A DNA stretch of 12,959 nucleotides from contig JAJDBI010000216.1 of NCBI GenBank assembly GCA_029261435.1, positions 1-12,959 on the forward strand, written 5' to 3'. Below, in pieces: positions 1 through 7,198 of this stretch. Origin of the DNA: Nitrospinaceae bacterium. Lineage in GTDB: Bacteria > Nitrospinota > Nitrospinia > Nitrospinales > VA-1. The notes under the pieces were generated by a model. That model was not told the origin of the DNA. It worked only from the letters and a program-made list of their open reading frames with translations, and ran no database searches. Positions within the stretch are counted from its first letter, which is position 1. Each line of letters begins with the position of its first letter. The translations under genes and the position numbers were made by a program.

Positions 1-294
1 AAATGCCCACATAGAGGTGCGCCTTTAGGAGAAGGGCGTATTGAAGAAGGTATTGTGATATGCCCGAACCATGAATGGCGTTTTAAATTGGAAAATGGGG
101 CAAATATGCAGAACCCGGAACTGTTCATCCCGACTTATCCAGTAAAGGTCAAAAACGAAAATATATATATAGGATTGGAAGGGGAGAGCGGGAATATTGC
201 CTACGGGAAAAAGGCATCCACTTTGCCGTCGAGTCTTAAGTTCAGTGTCCCTACGATACAGCAACCTCGAAACCCAGAAGAAGAGCTGGATTGA
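1..294 (+). CDS. Rieske [2Fe-2S] domain protein, C-terminal part (5' end outside window)
   Basis: The reading frame is open from base 1 to a TGA at 292-294 and gives 97 residues. Seen: the fragment opens with CPHRGAPL and continues to CPNHEW, so the four expected ligands are present (Cys2/His4 and Cys21/His24 of the fragment). This is the CxH...CxxH pattern of Rieske iron-sulfur domains. A short beta-rich stretch (FIPTYPVKVKNENIYIGL) closes the fold, followed by a tail of about 35 residues ending EEELD. Family knowledge: such small Rieske proteins act as electron carriers or ferredoxin-like subunits (NirD-type or oxygenase ferredoxin-type). The redox partner cannot be deduced because the upstream genes are missing. 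The spacing and tail suggest a soluble single-domain protein, but a longer N-terminal part or membrane anchor could lie outside the window. The tail reappears as a fossil at 4884-4961. Confidence 0.9.
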   Translation, partial: KCPHRGAPLGEGRIEEGIVICPNHEWRFKLENGANMQNPELFIPTYPVKVKNENIYIGLEGESGNIAYGKKASTLPSSLKFSVPTIQQPRNPEEELD

Positions 295-321
295 ACTCTC
301 TATATTCCCAGCTTTCTTTTT
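285..321 (+). terminator. Probable intrinsic terminator of the Rieske gene
   Basis: GCTGG at 285-289 pairs with CCAGC at 308-312 around an 18-nt loop. The purine-rich bases before the stem can extend the pairing with the following pyrimidines. The 3' arm is followed directly by TTTCTTTTT (313-321). The stem overlaps the end of the coding region and its TGA stop. The stem is short and the loop large, so strength is uncertain, but position and T-tract fit a terminator between convergent genes. Confidence 0.4.
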
Positions 322-338
322 AACTCCACAACAAGTCT

Positions 339-728
339 CTATTTATATCCAGCGCTTAAAATGGAATAGGATACATTGGTTGGAGCATTCCCTTCATTCA
401 CCTGAACCTGGGTACATCCTAAAATACGGGTGGTTCCAGGTTTGACATTATAAGACCGGGTTTTTGGATACATGTTATCAGGGTCTGGTGAAATTTCGGT
501 TTGTACCTTTGTAGTTATTTCTTTAGCTTTATGCCTGTTTTTTATTCCAACATAGTATCCAATTTTGGTTGGACATTGATCGCTTAATATCAGCGGAAAT
601 ACTTGGCTTAAAGCAGAGTTATCCGTGATTACACCAGTGCTAGAGGATTCGGTCGAGATAGTGGTGCATCCTTGAATAACTATAAGTGAAAAAATAATCA
701 GAGTCGTTGAAACAATTTTCTTTTTCAT
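339..728 (-). CDS. Small lipoprotein of unknown function
   Basis: This 129-residue protein starts with a lipoprotein signal: MKKK, a hydrophobic stretch (residues 5-18), then IQGC with the probable lipidated Cys21. The mature part is about 109 residues with a Ser/Thr-rich linker just after the cysteine, two further cysteines (QCPT and GCTQ) that could form a disulfide, and a beta-rich look without transmembrane segments. I do not recognise the family. Envelope location is inferred from the signal, and residues after Cys21 (TT, not Asp) favour the outer membrane. An AAGAGA-like ribosome site lies a few bases before the ATG at 728. The gene sits 70 bp downstream of the exported DUF4399 gene on the same strand, so the two may share a transcript, and it converges on the Rieske gene. 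Confidence 0.75.
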   Translation of the reverse strand: MKKKIVSTTLIIFSLIVIQGCTTISTESSSTGVITDNSALSQVFPLILSDQCPTKIGYYVGIKNRHKAKEITTKVQTEISPDPDNMYPKTRSYNVKPGTTRILGCTQVQVNEGNAPTNVSYSILSAGYK

Positions 729-798
729 AGATATCTCTTGTTAAAAGTTCTCTAAAAATGAGAATAATTCAATCCAGGCCCGTTAACTCTAAAAACAA

Positions 799-1209
799 CT
801 ATTCAGTTACTGTAATCAAAATTTTATCAGAAACAGGGGGGTCGTATGGAACATGATTCCCATATGCAAAGAGAGCCAACAGGGAATGTTTTCCCGGGGA
901 AAGCTTGAAAGTGTGGCAAGAAACGCCGCTCCCCATATGAACAACTTTCTTCTTACCCAGGGGTTGGCTCAAATCTGCAGGTAAAGATGAAAATAGAATA
1001 TGATGGTGGCCTTTTCCTTCATTGATTCCCATTTTTGCAGGTTCCAACTCTAAATTTTGCACTTCCATGCACACTTCAATCGGCCCCTTTAATACGTCCC
1101 CGTTATTGGGTTTCGTAATCCTTAAAGATTGTCCTTCTTCAGCCTGAGCATGCAGGCCACTTAAAAACAAAATAACTACAGATAGAAAAATAACTTGATA
1201 TTTTTTCAT
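799..1209 (-). CDS. Exported DUF4399-family protein
   Basis: This 136-residue protein has a clear Sec signal peptide: MKKY, hydrophobic residues about 6-19, then AQA, giving predicted cleavage after Ala23. The mature protein shows features I associate with DUF4399: an opening beta strand with a 'P.NGD...GP..V' pattern, a GHHHILF histidine cluster in the middle, and SPGKHSLLALFAYGNHVPYDPP near the end in broken form (PGKH, then a downstream His and Asp). Several of these His residues could bind metal, but that is inference, because the function of the family is not established. The start is supported by GAGGGG at 1214-1219, four bases from the ATG. It is upstream of the small lipoprotein gene and probably co-transcribed with it. 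The periplasm is the expected location. Confidence 0.8.
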   Translation of the reverse strand: MKKYQVIFLSVVILFLSGLHAQAEEGQSLRITKPNNGDVLKGPIEVCMEVQNLELEPAKMGINEGKGHHHILFSSLPADLSQPLGKKKVVHMGSGVSCHTFKLSPGKHSLLALFAYGNHVPYDPPVSDKILITVTE

Positions 1210-1375
1210 CGAACCCCTCGCTATAAAAAATCAGTGGTGAATTCAAAATTAAGGGAAAATTGATACTTTCAAGCAGGTACCAGATATTCATCTCCGCAAT
1301 AAGCAACGGAAAATTATTATTTCAATAACTTCTAATTGTCTATTCTTGTGGCTATTAAAACTAAAAATATCATGG

Positions 1376-1387
1376 AAGCATATGCTT
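1376..1387. repeat. Perfect 12-bp palindrome in the intergenic gap
   Basis: AAGCATATGCTT is a perfect palindrome in the 233-bp gap between the DUF4399 gene and the first response regulator. It could be a dimer-binding operator or a weak AAGC-ATAT-GCTT hairpin behind the regulator gene. Chance occurrence is possible. I see no gene in the rest of the 1210-1442 gap, and no strong promoter that I would commit to. Confidence 0.3.
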
Positions 1388-1442
1388 GTGAACTTTTCTT
1401 TTTATTGTTTGTTTTACGGTGTATCGTGTAAATCAATTGGGC

Positions 1443-1814
1443 TTATAAAACTTCCTTCAATTTTTTTTTAAAAGTAGCTGGGGTTCCAGGTTTAACAATA
1501 TAACCAACAGCTCCTAAATCAAGAGCGTCCTTGATTAAGCTTTCATCAGAATTAATCGTAAGAATTAAAAATGGAATTTTATTGAGAGAGGGATTTTCTT
1601 TAACTTTTTTCAAGAGTCCTAAACCGTTAAGTTCGGGCATGTCCCAATCTGATATGATCAAATCAAATCTGTCGGTTTCTAATGCCGAATATGCGTGGTT
1701 TCCATCTTCCGCAGTTGTGATTTTTTCAAACCCTAATTGCTTGAGTTGAGCAACACATATCATCCTCTGGATTTGGTCATCTTCAACAACCAGAATGCTT
1801 TTGCTTTTATCCAC
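1443..1814 (-). CDS. Stand-alone CheY-like response regulator (single receiver domain)
   Basis: The 123-residue product is a complete receiver domain with no output domain. Seen: acidic pair after VVE (Asp12/Asp13), phosphoacceptor Asp56 in IISDWDMP, Thr86 in ILT, and Lys108 in VKP, in the expected order and spacing. Such proteins act by phosphorylation-dependent protein binding or as carriers in a phosphorelay. The start is GTG at 1814, supported by AAGGAAG at 1819-1825 on the minus strand, four bases away; no better start is visible. The gene lies 200 bp downstream of the large hybrid kinase on the same strand, whose HPt domain makes it a plausible phosphodonor; that pairing is inference. 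It is similar in length and key-residue numbering to the regulator at 8233-8619, so the two are probably paralogues. Confidence 0.93.
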   Translation of the reverse strand: MDKSKSILVVEDDQIQRMICVAQLKQLGFEKITTAEDGNHAYSALETDRFDLIISDWDMPELNGLGLLKKVKENPSLNKIPFLILTINSDESLIKDALDLGAVGYIVKPGTPATFKKKLKEVL

Positions 1815-1849
1815 TTGTCTTCCTTCTCCGAAAAAATTACCAAGTATCT

Positions 1850-1878
1850 AATATAACGAGTGTTATGACTTATTTAAA
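1850..1878 (-). promoter_or_regulatory. Candidate sigma-70 promoter with overlapping inverted repeat, for the 1443-1814 regulator
   Basis: Read on the minus strand, TTTAAA (1878-1873) is followed after 17 bases by TATATT (1855-1850), about 36 bp before the GTG start. A 5-bp inverted repeat, ATAAC-GAGT-GTTAT (1853-1866), covers the spacer and overlaps the -10 box, where a repressor could act. The -35 box is weak (4 of 6), so this is a candidate only. Confidence 0.35.
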
Positions 1879-2014
1879 ATTGTAGCATTATTTTTATTGC
1901 AGTGGTATGTCATTTGGTTATGCAGAAAGGGTTGGTCAACTTTTATACAAAGTAATGTGTCGCTGGAATGGCCTGCGGCAGGATGTTGATTTGCTAAAAC
2001 AACATTCAAAGGGT

Positions 2015-4756
2015 CTATGGCTTTTTATCTGCTTCAGAGACTAATTTCCCCAGAGCTTCAAGTACCTTATCCAGTTGCAACGAGAAGTCAGACCAGGATA
2101 TTTCCTCAATATTTTTACCCTCTCGAATGGTTGCTTCTATAATACCAGATGTTTTTGATAATGCATTTGCACCGAGGGCAACGGATGCTCCTTTGATGGA
2201 ATGTGCCAATCTAGCCGCGAGCTCAACATCATCATTCCTCAATGCTTCTTGAAGATCAGTTTTTGCATTTGAGTGTTTTTCGTAGAACATAATTAATAGT
2301 TGGCGATACAATTTTTCATTCCCACCAACCATTTCTATTCCGGAGGCTGTGTCAATACCAGGGAGTCTGAGTAGAGTTTCTTTCATTAAGGGACTTGAGC
2401 TAGGATCTTCAATGACCGACTTTGTCTTGAGTGCCGGTTTCGCCGGAGTGATCCATTTAGCCATGGTGGCAAACATTTCATTCAACTTGATGGGCTTCCC
2501 GATATGATCGTTCATCCCGGCATCCAGTGCTTTTTCCAAATCGCCGGTCATGACGTTCGCTGTCATAGCAATCACAGGAAGGTCCTTGAATTTCTCCTTT
2601 TTGCGTATTTCGCGGCAGGCTGTGTAACCATCCATAACTGGCATTTGAATATCCATCAGCACACCGTCATAGGTTTCCCGCTCCAGCATTTCCAACGCCT
2701 CCTGTCCATTGCTAGCTATCTTGGTTGTCATGCCGTTAATGCTCAGCAGTTCTTGAGCCACCTCTTGATTGATCTCATTATCTTCCACTAATAGAATGTG
2801 AGCGCCATGAATTTTACGAACTGCTTCCTTATCCACTTCCCGGCTCATCCTGGTGCTTACCCTTTTGTGTCCCGGATCCAGGCTTAGAAGTAAACTGTCG
2901 AGTAATGCTGAGGGAGAGACAGGTTTAACCAGAATTCCATCGAGGTTCACTCCAGTAGAGACATCCTGTAAATTTTCGGGACCGTATGAAGTGACCATAA
3001 TTACATGGGGAGGTTGATAACCCGTTTTTCCTGCTTGTATGCGACGAGTTGTTTCCAAGCCATCCATAATGGGCATTTTCCAATCCATGAATACTACCTT
3101 GAAGGGGTATCCAGATGTCTCGGCGTCGGTCAGTTTCTTGAGTGCGACCGCACCACTTTCAGCCATCTCAACGGTCAGGTTAATTTCTTTCAACATGTTG
3201 AGCATTATCTCTCGTGCTGTTGCATTGTCATCGACCAGGAGAACCCGCATACCATTGAGATCCTTCGGGAGTACCTCTGTTTTGCTCGTTTGCTTCCCGG
3301 ATTGTTGTTTTAAACGGATGGTGAAGTGGAAAGTACTTCCAACTCCTTCCTCGCTTTCCACCCAGATGTCTCCTCCCATCATCTCTGTGAGCCGTTCGCT
3401 TATGGTCAAGCCCAGTCCGGTACCGCCATATTTTCGGGTGGTGGAAGCATCGGCCTGACTGAATGACTGGAACAGGTTTTTCTGTTGTTCAGTTGTCATG
3501 CCAATACCTGAATCACGGATGGAAAAATGGAAAAGGCTATAATCTTTCTCAACTTCCTTTACCTGAACCTTGATGACAACCTCGCCCTTTTCGGTGAACT
3601 TGACAGCATTATTACCCAAATTAATCAATATTTGCCCCAGACGCAGAGGGTCTCCTACCAGTTCTGTTGGAACGTTGGAAGAAATGTCGAACAACAGTTC
3701 TATTTCTTTCTCTTCAGCCTTGAAACCTATTAGATTGGCCATATTATCCATGACATCAACGAGAGAGAATTCAATTTCTTCGATGTTAAGTTTCCCGGCT
3801 TCAATTTTAGAAAAGTCAAGGATGTCGTTGATAATTCCTAGCAACGATACTGACGAACGATGAACTTTCTCGATAAAATTACGCTGTTTGTCATCCAGTT
3901 CGGTCTGCAATGCCAGGTGAGACATACCTATGATTGCATTCATCGGAGTTCGTATCTCATGGCTCATGTTTGCCAGAAACAAACTTTTAGCCTGATTTGC
4001 TGACTCTGCCATGCCTCGGGCTTTTTCTACTTCTAATTGCGCCTTTTGACGGTCTTCAATGGATTGTTGAAGATTGTCGACCATGGTATTAAAGCTGTTA
4101 CCCAGATCTCCTATTTCGTCCCGGGATTTAATAGGTATGGTTACCTGTAAATTCCCCTTTGAAATTTCATTAGCCGCTTTCGTCAATTGCTCAAGAGGTT
4201 TGGTACTTTTGTTGCTGAAAATAATTGAAACTATTACTCCCGAAAAAAATATTACTAAAGTTATATGCAATGTTTTTAGCTGGTATTCAGAAAGACTTTT
4301 GGAAAAGGATTCTAAAGAGTAACCTAATAAAATTCTTCCGTGATCATGATCTTTATATTTTACTGGTGTGGAAAAAAATATTTTTCCATCACTCTTCATG
4401 ATGTTACTGGTTTTAAATAACCGTGCTAAATCCGGTTTTTCATTTTTAGGGTTGAAAACAGCTATAGGATTATTTTTTTGATCGTAAATTCCTAAAAAGA
4501 AAAGATTGGGATTTTTTTTTGCCCAATTTATGGCAATTCCAATGCTTTCCAGTTCAATCAACTCCAAGCTTGTTGCAGTGGAAAGAGCTAACATTTCTCC
4601 CGTATTTTGAACATGGTTTTCCAGGTTTTTTAGAGCCTGGTTTTTATAAACATCTGGGAAATAAATAAAATTGAAAATGGAAACTGCCATAAAAACCCAA
4701 GTAAAGTGAGCGATTACTTTCCACTTGATAGTAGCTCTAGAAAAAAAATTAATCAT
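2015..4756 (-). CDS. Membrane hybrid histidine kinase: HAMP-HisKA-HATPase-REC-REC-HPt (BarA-like layout)
   Basis: This is a 913-residue tripartite sensor kinase. Domains in order: membrane segment about 13-33; extracytoplasmic sensor about 34-160 of no family I can name (possibly PAS/Cache-like); membrane segment about 163-182; HAMP about 180-235; HisKA with phospho-His266 in SHEIRTP; HATPase with N box near Asn383, DSGIGM (415-420) and GGTGLGL (444-450); REC1 with Asp509/510, Asp558, Thr589, Lys611; REC2 with Glu658/Asp659, Asp702, Thr732, Lys754; HPt with His852 in AHSIKG. All catalytic residues are present, so an intact His-Asp-His relay is expected. The order matches BarA/ArcB-type relay kinases, but orthology is not claimed. 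The ATG at 4756 has only a weak ribosome site (GAGA about 13 bases upstream). The stand-alone regulator 200 bp downstream is the nearest possible acceptor. Confidence 0.95.
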   Translation of the reverse strand: MINFFSRATIKWKVIAHFTWVFMAVSIFNFIYFPDVYKNQALKNLENHVQNTGEMLALSTATSLELIELESIGIAINWAKKNPNLFFLGIYDQKNNPIAVFNPKNEKPDLARLFKTSNIMKSDGKIFFSTPVKYKDHDHGRILLGYSLESFSKSLSEYQLKTLHITLVIFFSGVIVSIIFSNKSTKPLEQLTKAANEISKGNLQVTIPIKSRDEIGDLGNSFNTMVDNLQQSIEDRQKAQLEVEKARGMAESANQAKSLFLANMSHEIRTPMNAIIGMSHLALQTELDDKQRNFIEKVHRSSVSLLGIINDILDFSKIEAGKLNIEEIEFSLVDVMDNMANLIGFKAEEKEIELLFDISSNVPTELVGDPLRLGQILINLGNNAVKFTEKGEVVIKVQVKEVEKDYSLFHFSIRDSGIGMTTEQQKNLFQSFSQADASTTRKYGGTGLGLTISERLTEMMGGDIWVESEEGVGSTFHFTIRLKQQSGKQTSKTEVLPKDLNGMRVLLVDDNATAREIMLNMLKEINLTVEMAESGAVALKKLTDAETSGYPFKVVFMDWKMPIMDGLETTRRIQAGKTGYQPPHVIMVTSYGPENLQDVSTGVNLDGILVKPVSPSALLDSLLLSLDPGHKRVSTRMSREVDKEAVRKIHGAHILLVEDNEINQEVAQELLSINGMTTKIASNGQEALEMLERETYDGVLMDIQMPVMDGYTACREIRKKEKFKDLPVIAMTANVMTGDLEKALDAGMNDHIGKPIKLNEMFATMAKWITPAKPALKTKSVIEDPSSSPLMKETLLRLPGIDTASGIEMVGGNEKLYRQLLIMFYEKHSNAKTDLQEALRNDDVELAARLAHSIKGASVALGANALSKTSGIIEATIREGKNIEEISWSDFSLQLDKVLEALGKLVSEADKKP

Positions 4757-4796
4757 GGTTTTTTATGTCTCAATAAACTGGAGAGAATGAAATATA

Positions 4797-4810
4797 ACCA
4801 GCTGGCTGGT
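4797..4810. promoter_or_regulatory. Inverted repeat upstream of the membrane hybrid kinase
   Basis: ACCAGC-TG-GCTGGT is a perfect 6-bp inverted repeat starting 41 bp before the kinase ATG. On the minus strand it abuts TTATAT (4797-4792), a possible -10 box without a good -35. There is no T-tract, so an operator is likelier than a terminator. It is short enough to be chance. Confidence 0.3.
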
Positions 4811-4883
4811 GAAATAGTCTTTACTAGTTATTTTCAAACTAAGACAAAGAAGTATTTCTAGGATGAGGGTGATAAGAATTTTT

Positions 4884-4961
4884 AGCGCCTTACCAGCCAG
4901 GCTGAAATTTGGTGTTCCCACGATTCAGCAGCCTAGAAACGCAGAAGAGGAACTGGGTTGA
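4884..4961 (+). pseudogene. Fossil C-terminal tail of a second Rieske protein
   Basis: Read in frame, this stretch encodes SALPARLKF then GVPTIQQPRNAEEELG and a TGA stop. It aligns without gaps to the end of the Rieske gene at 217-294 (STLPSSLKF, SVPTIQQPRNPEEELD): 19 of 25 residues and about 56 of 78 bases match. Of the 25 codons, 13 differ synonymously, 6 change the amino acid and 6 are unchanged, so both copies diverged as coding sequence. Nothing upstream resembles a Rieske fold or its Cys/His ligands: the frame is open only from 4818 and has no such motif. A 32-codon frame from the ATG at 4863 exists but lacks a well-placed ribosome site. It ends 15 bp before the 3' end of the convergent soluble kinase gene. 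I therefore read it as a truncated paralogue. Confidence 0.8.
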
Positions 4962-4975
4962 TCCGCTCGAAAAAA

Positions 4976-6604
4976 TTAATCCTCGGCACCGGGCAATTCG
5001 ATTTTAAAACAGGTTCCCTGATCCGGAACACTATCTACGGAAATCTTTCCTCCCATCAATTCAACAAGGCGTTTGGTTATAGTCAGGCCGATTCCTGCTC
5101 CCTCGACATTCGGGTCATTTTTTTCCAACCGATAAAAGGGGGTGAATACGGTCTCCAGGTTTTCTTTTGGAATCCCTTGTCCTGTATCGGTGACCGATAT
5201 ACATATCATTCCATTAGAGGTTTGGTGGGAGCTCAAAGTAATGCTTCCTTGATCCTTATTATATTTGATGGCATTTGTCATCAAGTTGAGCATGATTTGA
5301 GTCAACCTGAAAGGATCGCATGAGACAGAAAACTCTGTCTGGTTGATAATGATAATGTTTTTATCCTGTGCCTGGGAATTAACCAGAGGAATTATTTTTT
5401 CTTCCATTAAACTGTGGAGTTTTACTTTTTCCTTTGTGATTTTGGTTTTTCCGGATTCAATGCTGGAAAGATCAAGGATTTCATTAATAAGTGTTAGTAA
5501 ATGATTTCCCGCTTTTCGTATTTGACCCAATTGTGCTTTTTGATTGAGCTCATCCTGGTTTGATCCTAGATTCATTTCCATGAGTTGGGAAAACCCCAAA
5601 ATAGCATTCATAGGTGTCCGTAATTCATGGTTCATCCTTGAAATAAATTCAGATTTGGCCTGATTGGCCTTTTCAGCTTCTTCCTTTGCTTCCTGCAAAT
5701 GAGTTGTGCGCTCCAAAACCTGTTCCTCCAGTTGAAGTTTGGCTTTTTCCAACTGTCTTAACCAGGATTCTTTTTGCAATAATAGTTTTCTCAGAGTTAA
5801 TTGGGATTTTACCCGGGCTTGAATTTCTGTCAGGCAAAACGGCTTGAGGACATAATCGGACCCACCCAGGGCAAATCCCTTTTCGATATCTTCAGGCATA
5901 TTTTTTGCGGTAACAAAAATAATAGGGATGTTTTTAGTTGAAGGGTCAGCCTTAAGATGTCGACAAACTTCAAATCCATTCATCTCAGGCATCATGATGT
6001 CCAGCAAGATCAAATCCGGTTGAACCTGAGGTGTGATATCCACAGCACTCTTTCCATTAAGAGCCATGGAAATATTTAGCCGAAGCGGTTCAAGAGTATC
6101 TTTAAGGACATTTATGTTTGAAGGATTATCATCTACAATCATTACTTTTAGTTCTTCGATAGCAACAGGGTCTTGCCCCTGCTCAAAATATTTCTGACCA
6201 CTTTGCTCACACAGCAACAGGTGAGTACGAACACGATTACGTACTTCAGCGATTTTGAAAGGTTTGGTAATAAACTCTTCGCAGCCTGCTGAAAAACCTT
6301 CTTCTATATCTGTATGTTCTGTTTTGCCGGTGATAAAAATAATGGGGATATTGCGAGTGGCATTGTTTGCTTTTAACTTCCGGCATGTTTCAAACCCATC
6401 CATATCGGGCATCCTGACATCCAGGATTATGAGATCGAGGTGGTTTTTATCGGCGATCTCCAGAGCCTCTCTTCCACTGAAAGCTTCTAAAATATTGAAA
6501 TGCTCTGATTTGAGAGCTAGCTTCAGAAGTGCAATGTTATCGGGTATGTCATCTACCAAGAGGACAGACTTTCCTGTCAGGTTTTGTTGTTGCTCTAATG
6601 TCAT
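4976..6604 (-). CDS. Soluble hybrid kinase with two N-terminal receivers: REC-REC-coiled coil-HisKA-HATPase
   Basis: This 542-residue protein has no membrane segment or signal peptide, so it should be cytoplasmic. REC1 (about 12-128) carries Asp18/19, Asp62, Thr92, Lys114. REC2 (about 152-268) carries Asp158/159, Asp202, Thr232, Lys254. A coiled coil of about 45 residues (270-315) leads to HisKA with phospho-His326 in NHELRTP. The HATPase has Asn444 in the N box, DTGQG (473-477) and GAGIGL (502-507). Both receivers and the kinase core look intact. Receivers placed before the kinase suggest that phosphorylation by another kinase, such as the neighbouring HPt-containing one, gates its activity. 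That is inference. There is no HPt or output domain. The ATG at 6604 lies 71 bp downstream of the hypothetical gene, and only a weak GAG-type ribosome site is visible, so transcription from the 7141-7169 promoter is likely. Confidence 0.94.
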   Translation of the reverse strand: MTLEQQQNLTGKSVLLVDDIPDNIALLKLALKSEHFNILEAFSGREALEIADKNHLDLIILDVRMPDMDGFETCRKLKANNATRNIPIIFITGKTEHTDIEEGFSAGCEEFITKPFKIAEVRNRVRTHLLLCEQSGQKYFEQGQDPVAIEELKVMIVDDNPSNINVLKDTLEPLRLNISMALNGKSAVDITPQVQPDLILLDIMMPEMNGFEVCRHLKADPSTKNIPIIFVTAKNMPEDIEKGFALGGSDYVLKPFCLTEIQARVKSQLTLRKLLLQKESWLRQLEKAKLQLEEQVLERTTHLQEAKEEAEKANQAKSEFISRMNHELRTPMNAILGFSQLMEMNLGSNQDELNQKAQLGQIRKAGNHLLTLINEILDLSSIESGKTKITKEKVKLHSLMEEKIIPLVNSQAQDKNIIIINQTEFSVSCDPFRLTQIMLNLMTNAIKYNKDQGSITLSSHQTSNGMICISVTDTGQGIPKENLETVFTPFYRLEKNDPNVEGAGIGLTITKRLVELMGGKISVDSVPDQGTCFKIELPGAED

Positions 6605-6675
6605 TATTTAGCTCTAAACTCGATATTTGTAACAAGCAGGTTTAATAGTATCCATGATTCATAGTTTTCAATTTT

Positions 6676-7113
6676 TCAACCTGTTGGATTGTCATCTTCA
6701 ATTTCGACCCATTTAGGATCGCCATGGGCTTTATAGTTTTCTGTTCCACAGAAAGTGCCTTCGTGATAAATATTGACCTTGAATTTTCCGCCGCCATAAT
6801 TTTCAGTGATATATGGAACGGGGTCTTCGATTTCAATGAGGTCCGGGGTTTGATATTTACCTATCAGCTTGAATTCCATCCCCATTCCCGAAGGGAGCAG
6901 GACATAAAATTTAAGGTTGGTTTCGGCTAGAATTCTCTTAAAATCATCCTCACAGTCGTCTCGGGTGTAATTGGGGCCTACTTTTTGCCTGGCTCGGCGT
7001 TTTAAGTAGTCTTCCATGAGGTTATAAAACCACCAGTTCTTTTGTTTACGAGTGTCATGGAGAAACGGGTATTCTACAAACCCATGTTTATTAATAAATG
7101 GTTTTTTTGCCAT
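6676..7113 (-). CDS. Hypothetical cytoplasmic protein, first gene of a probable operon with the soluble kinase
   Basis: This 145-residue product is of a family I do not recognise. It has no signal peptide or membrane segment. The N-terminal half is charged and helical, with a WWFYN aromatic cluster (about 27-31) followed by a basic KRRARQK run. The C-terminal half looks beta-rich, with a GGGKFKV strand, an FCGTENYKAHGDPKWVE-type stretch and an acidic end. The start is firm: AAGGAG (7125-7120) sits 6 bases before the ATG at 7113, and a near-consensus promoter lies just upstream. The soluble REC-REC kinase starts 71 bp after its stop on the same strand, so the two are probably co-transcribed; whether they interact is unknown. 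It is divergent from the methyltransferase, with 85 bp between them. Confidence 0.75.
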   Translation of the reverse strand: MAKKPFINKHGFVEYPFLHDTRKQKNWWFYNLMEDYLKRRARQKVGPNYTRDDCEDDFKRILAETNLKFYVLLPSGMGMEFKLIGKYQTPDLIEIEDPVPYITENYGGGKFKVNIYHEGTFCGTENYKAHGDPKWVEIEDDNPTG

Positions 7114-7140
7114 CAGTTGCTCCTTTTGATTACAAGGTTA

Positions 7141-7169
7141 ATTATATTCGTTTGCCGGGTGACTGACAA
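7141..7169 (-). promoter_or_regulatory. Near-consensus sigma-70 promoter for the hypothetical protein/soluble kinase
   Basis: On the minus strand TTGTCA (7169-7164) is followed by a 17-base spacer and a perfect TATAAT (7146-7141). Transcription would begin near 7134, giving a leader of about 20 bases that contains the AAGGAG ribosome site of the gene starting at 7113. This is the strongest promoter match in the window. It lies in the divergent gap, so it may interfere with expression of the methyltransferase. Confidence 0.75.
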
Positions 7170-7198
7170 GTGGTTGAGTTTTTTATTTATGAGGAGAT

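Noticed and set aside
3039..3458. 139-codon plus-strand frame inside the membrane kinase
   Set aside because: It is antisense to well-conserved receiver and ATPase motifs; the composition is that of a shadow frame.
4863..4961. A 32-codon open frame with ATG that could be a real small gene
   Set aside because: No ribosome site at a workable distance, and only the last 25 codons match the Rieske tail; a truncated remnant explains it better. Peptide evidence would change this.
6642..6836. 64-codon minus-strand frame overlapping the end of the hypothetical gene
   Set aside because: It lies mostly inside the 6676-7113 gene in another frame, has no ribosome site and no recognisable protein features.
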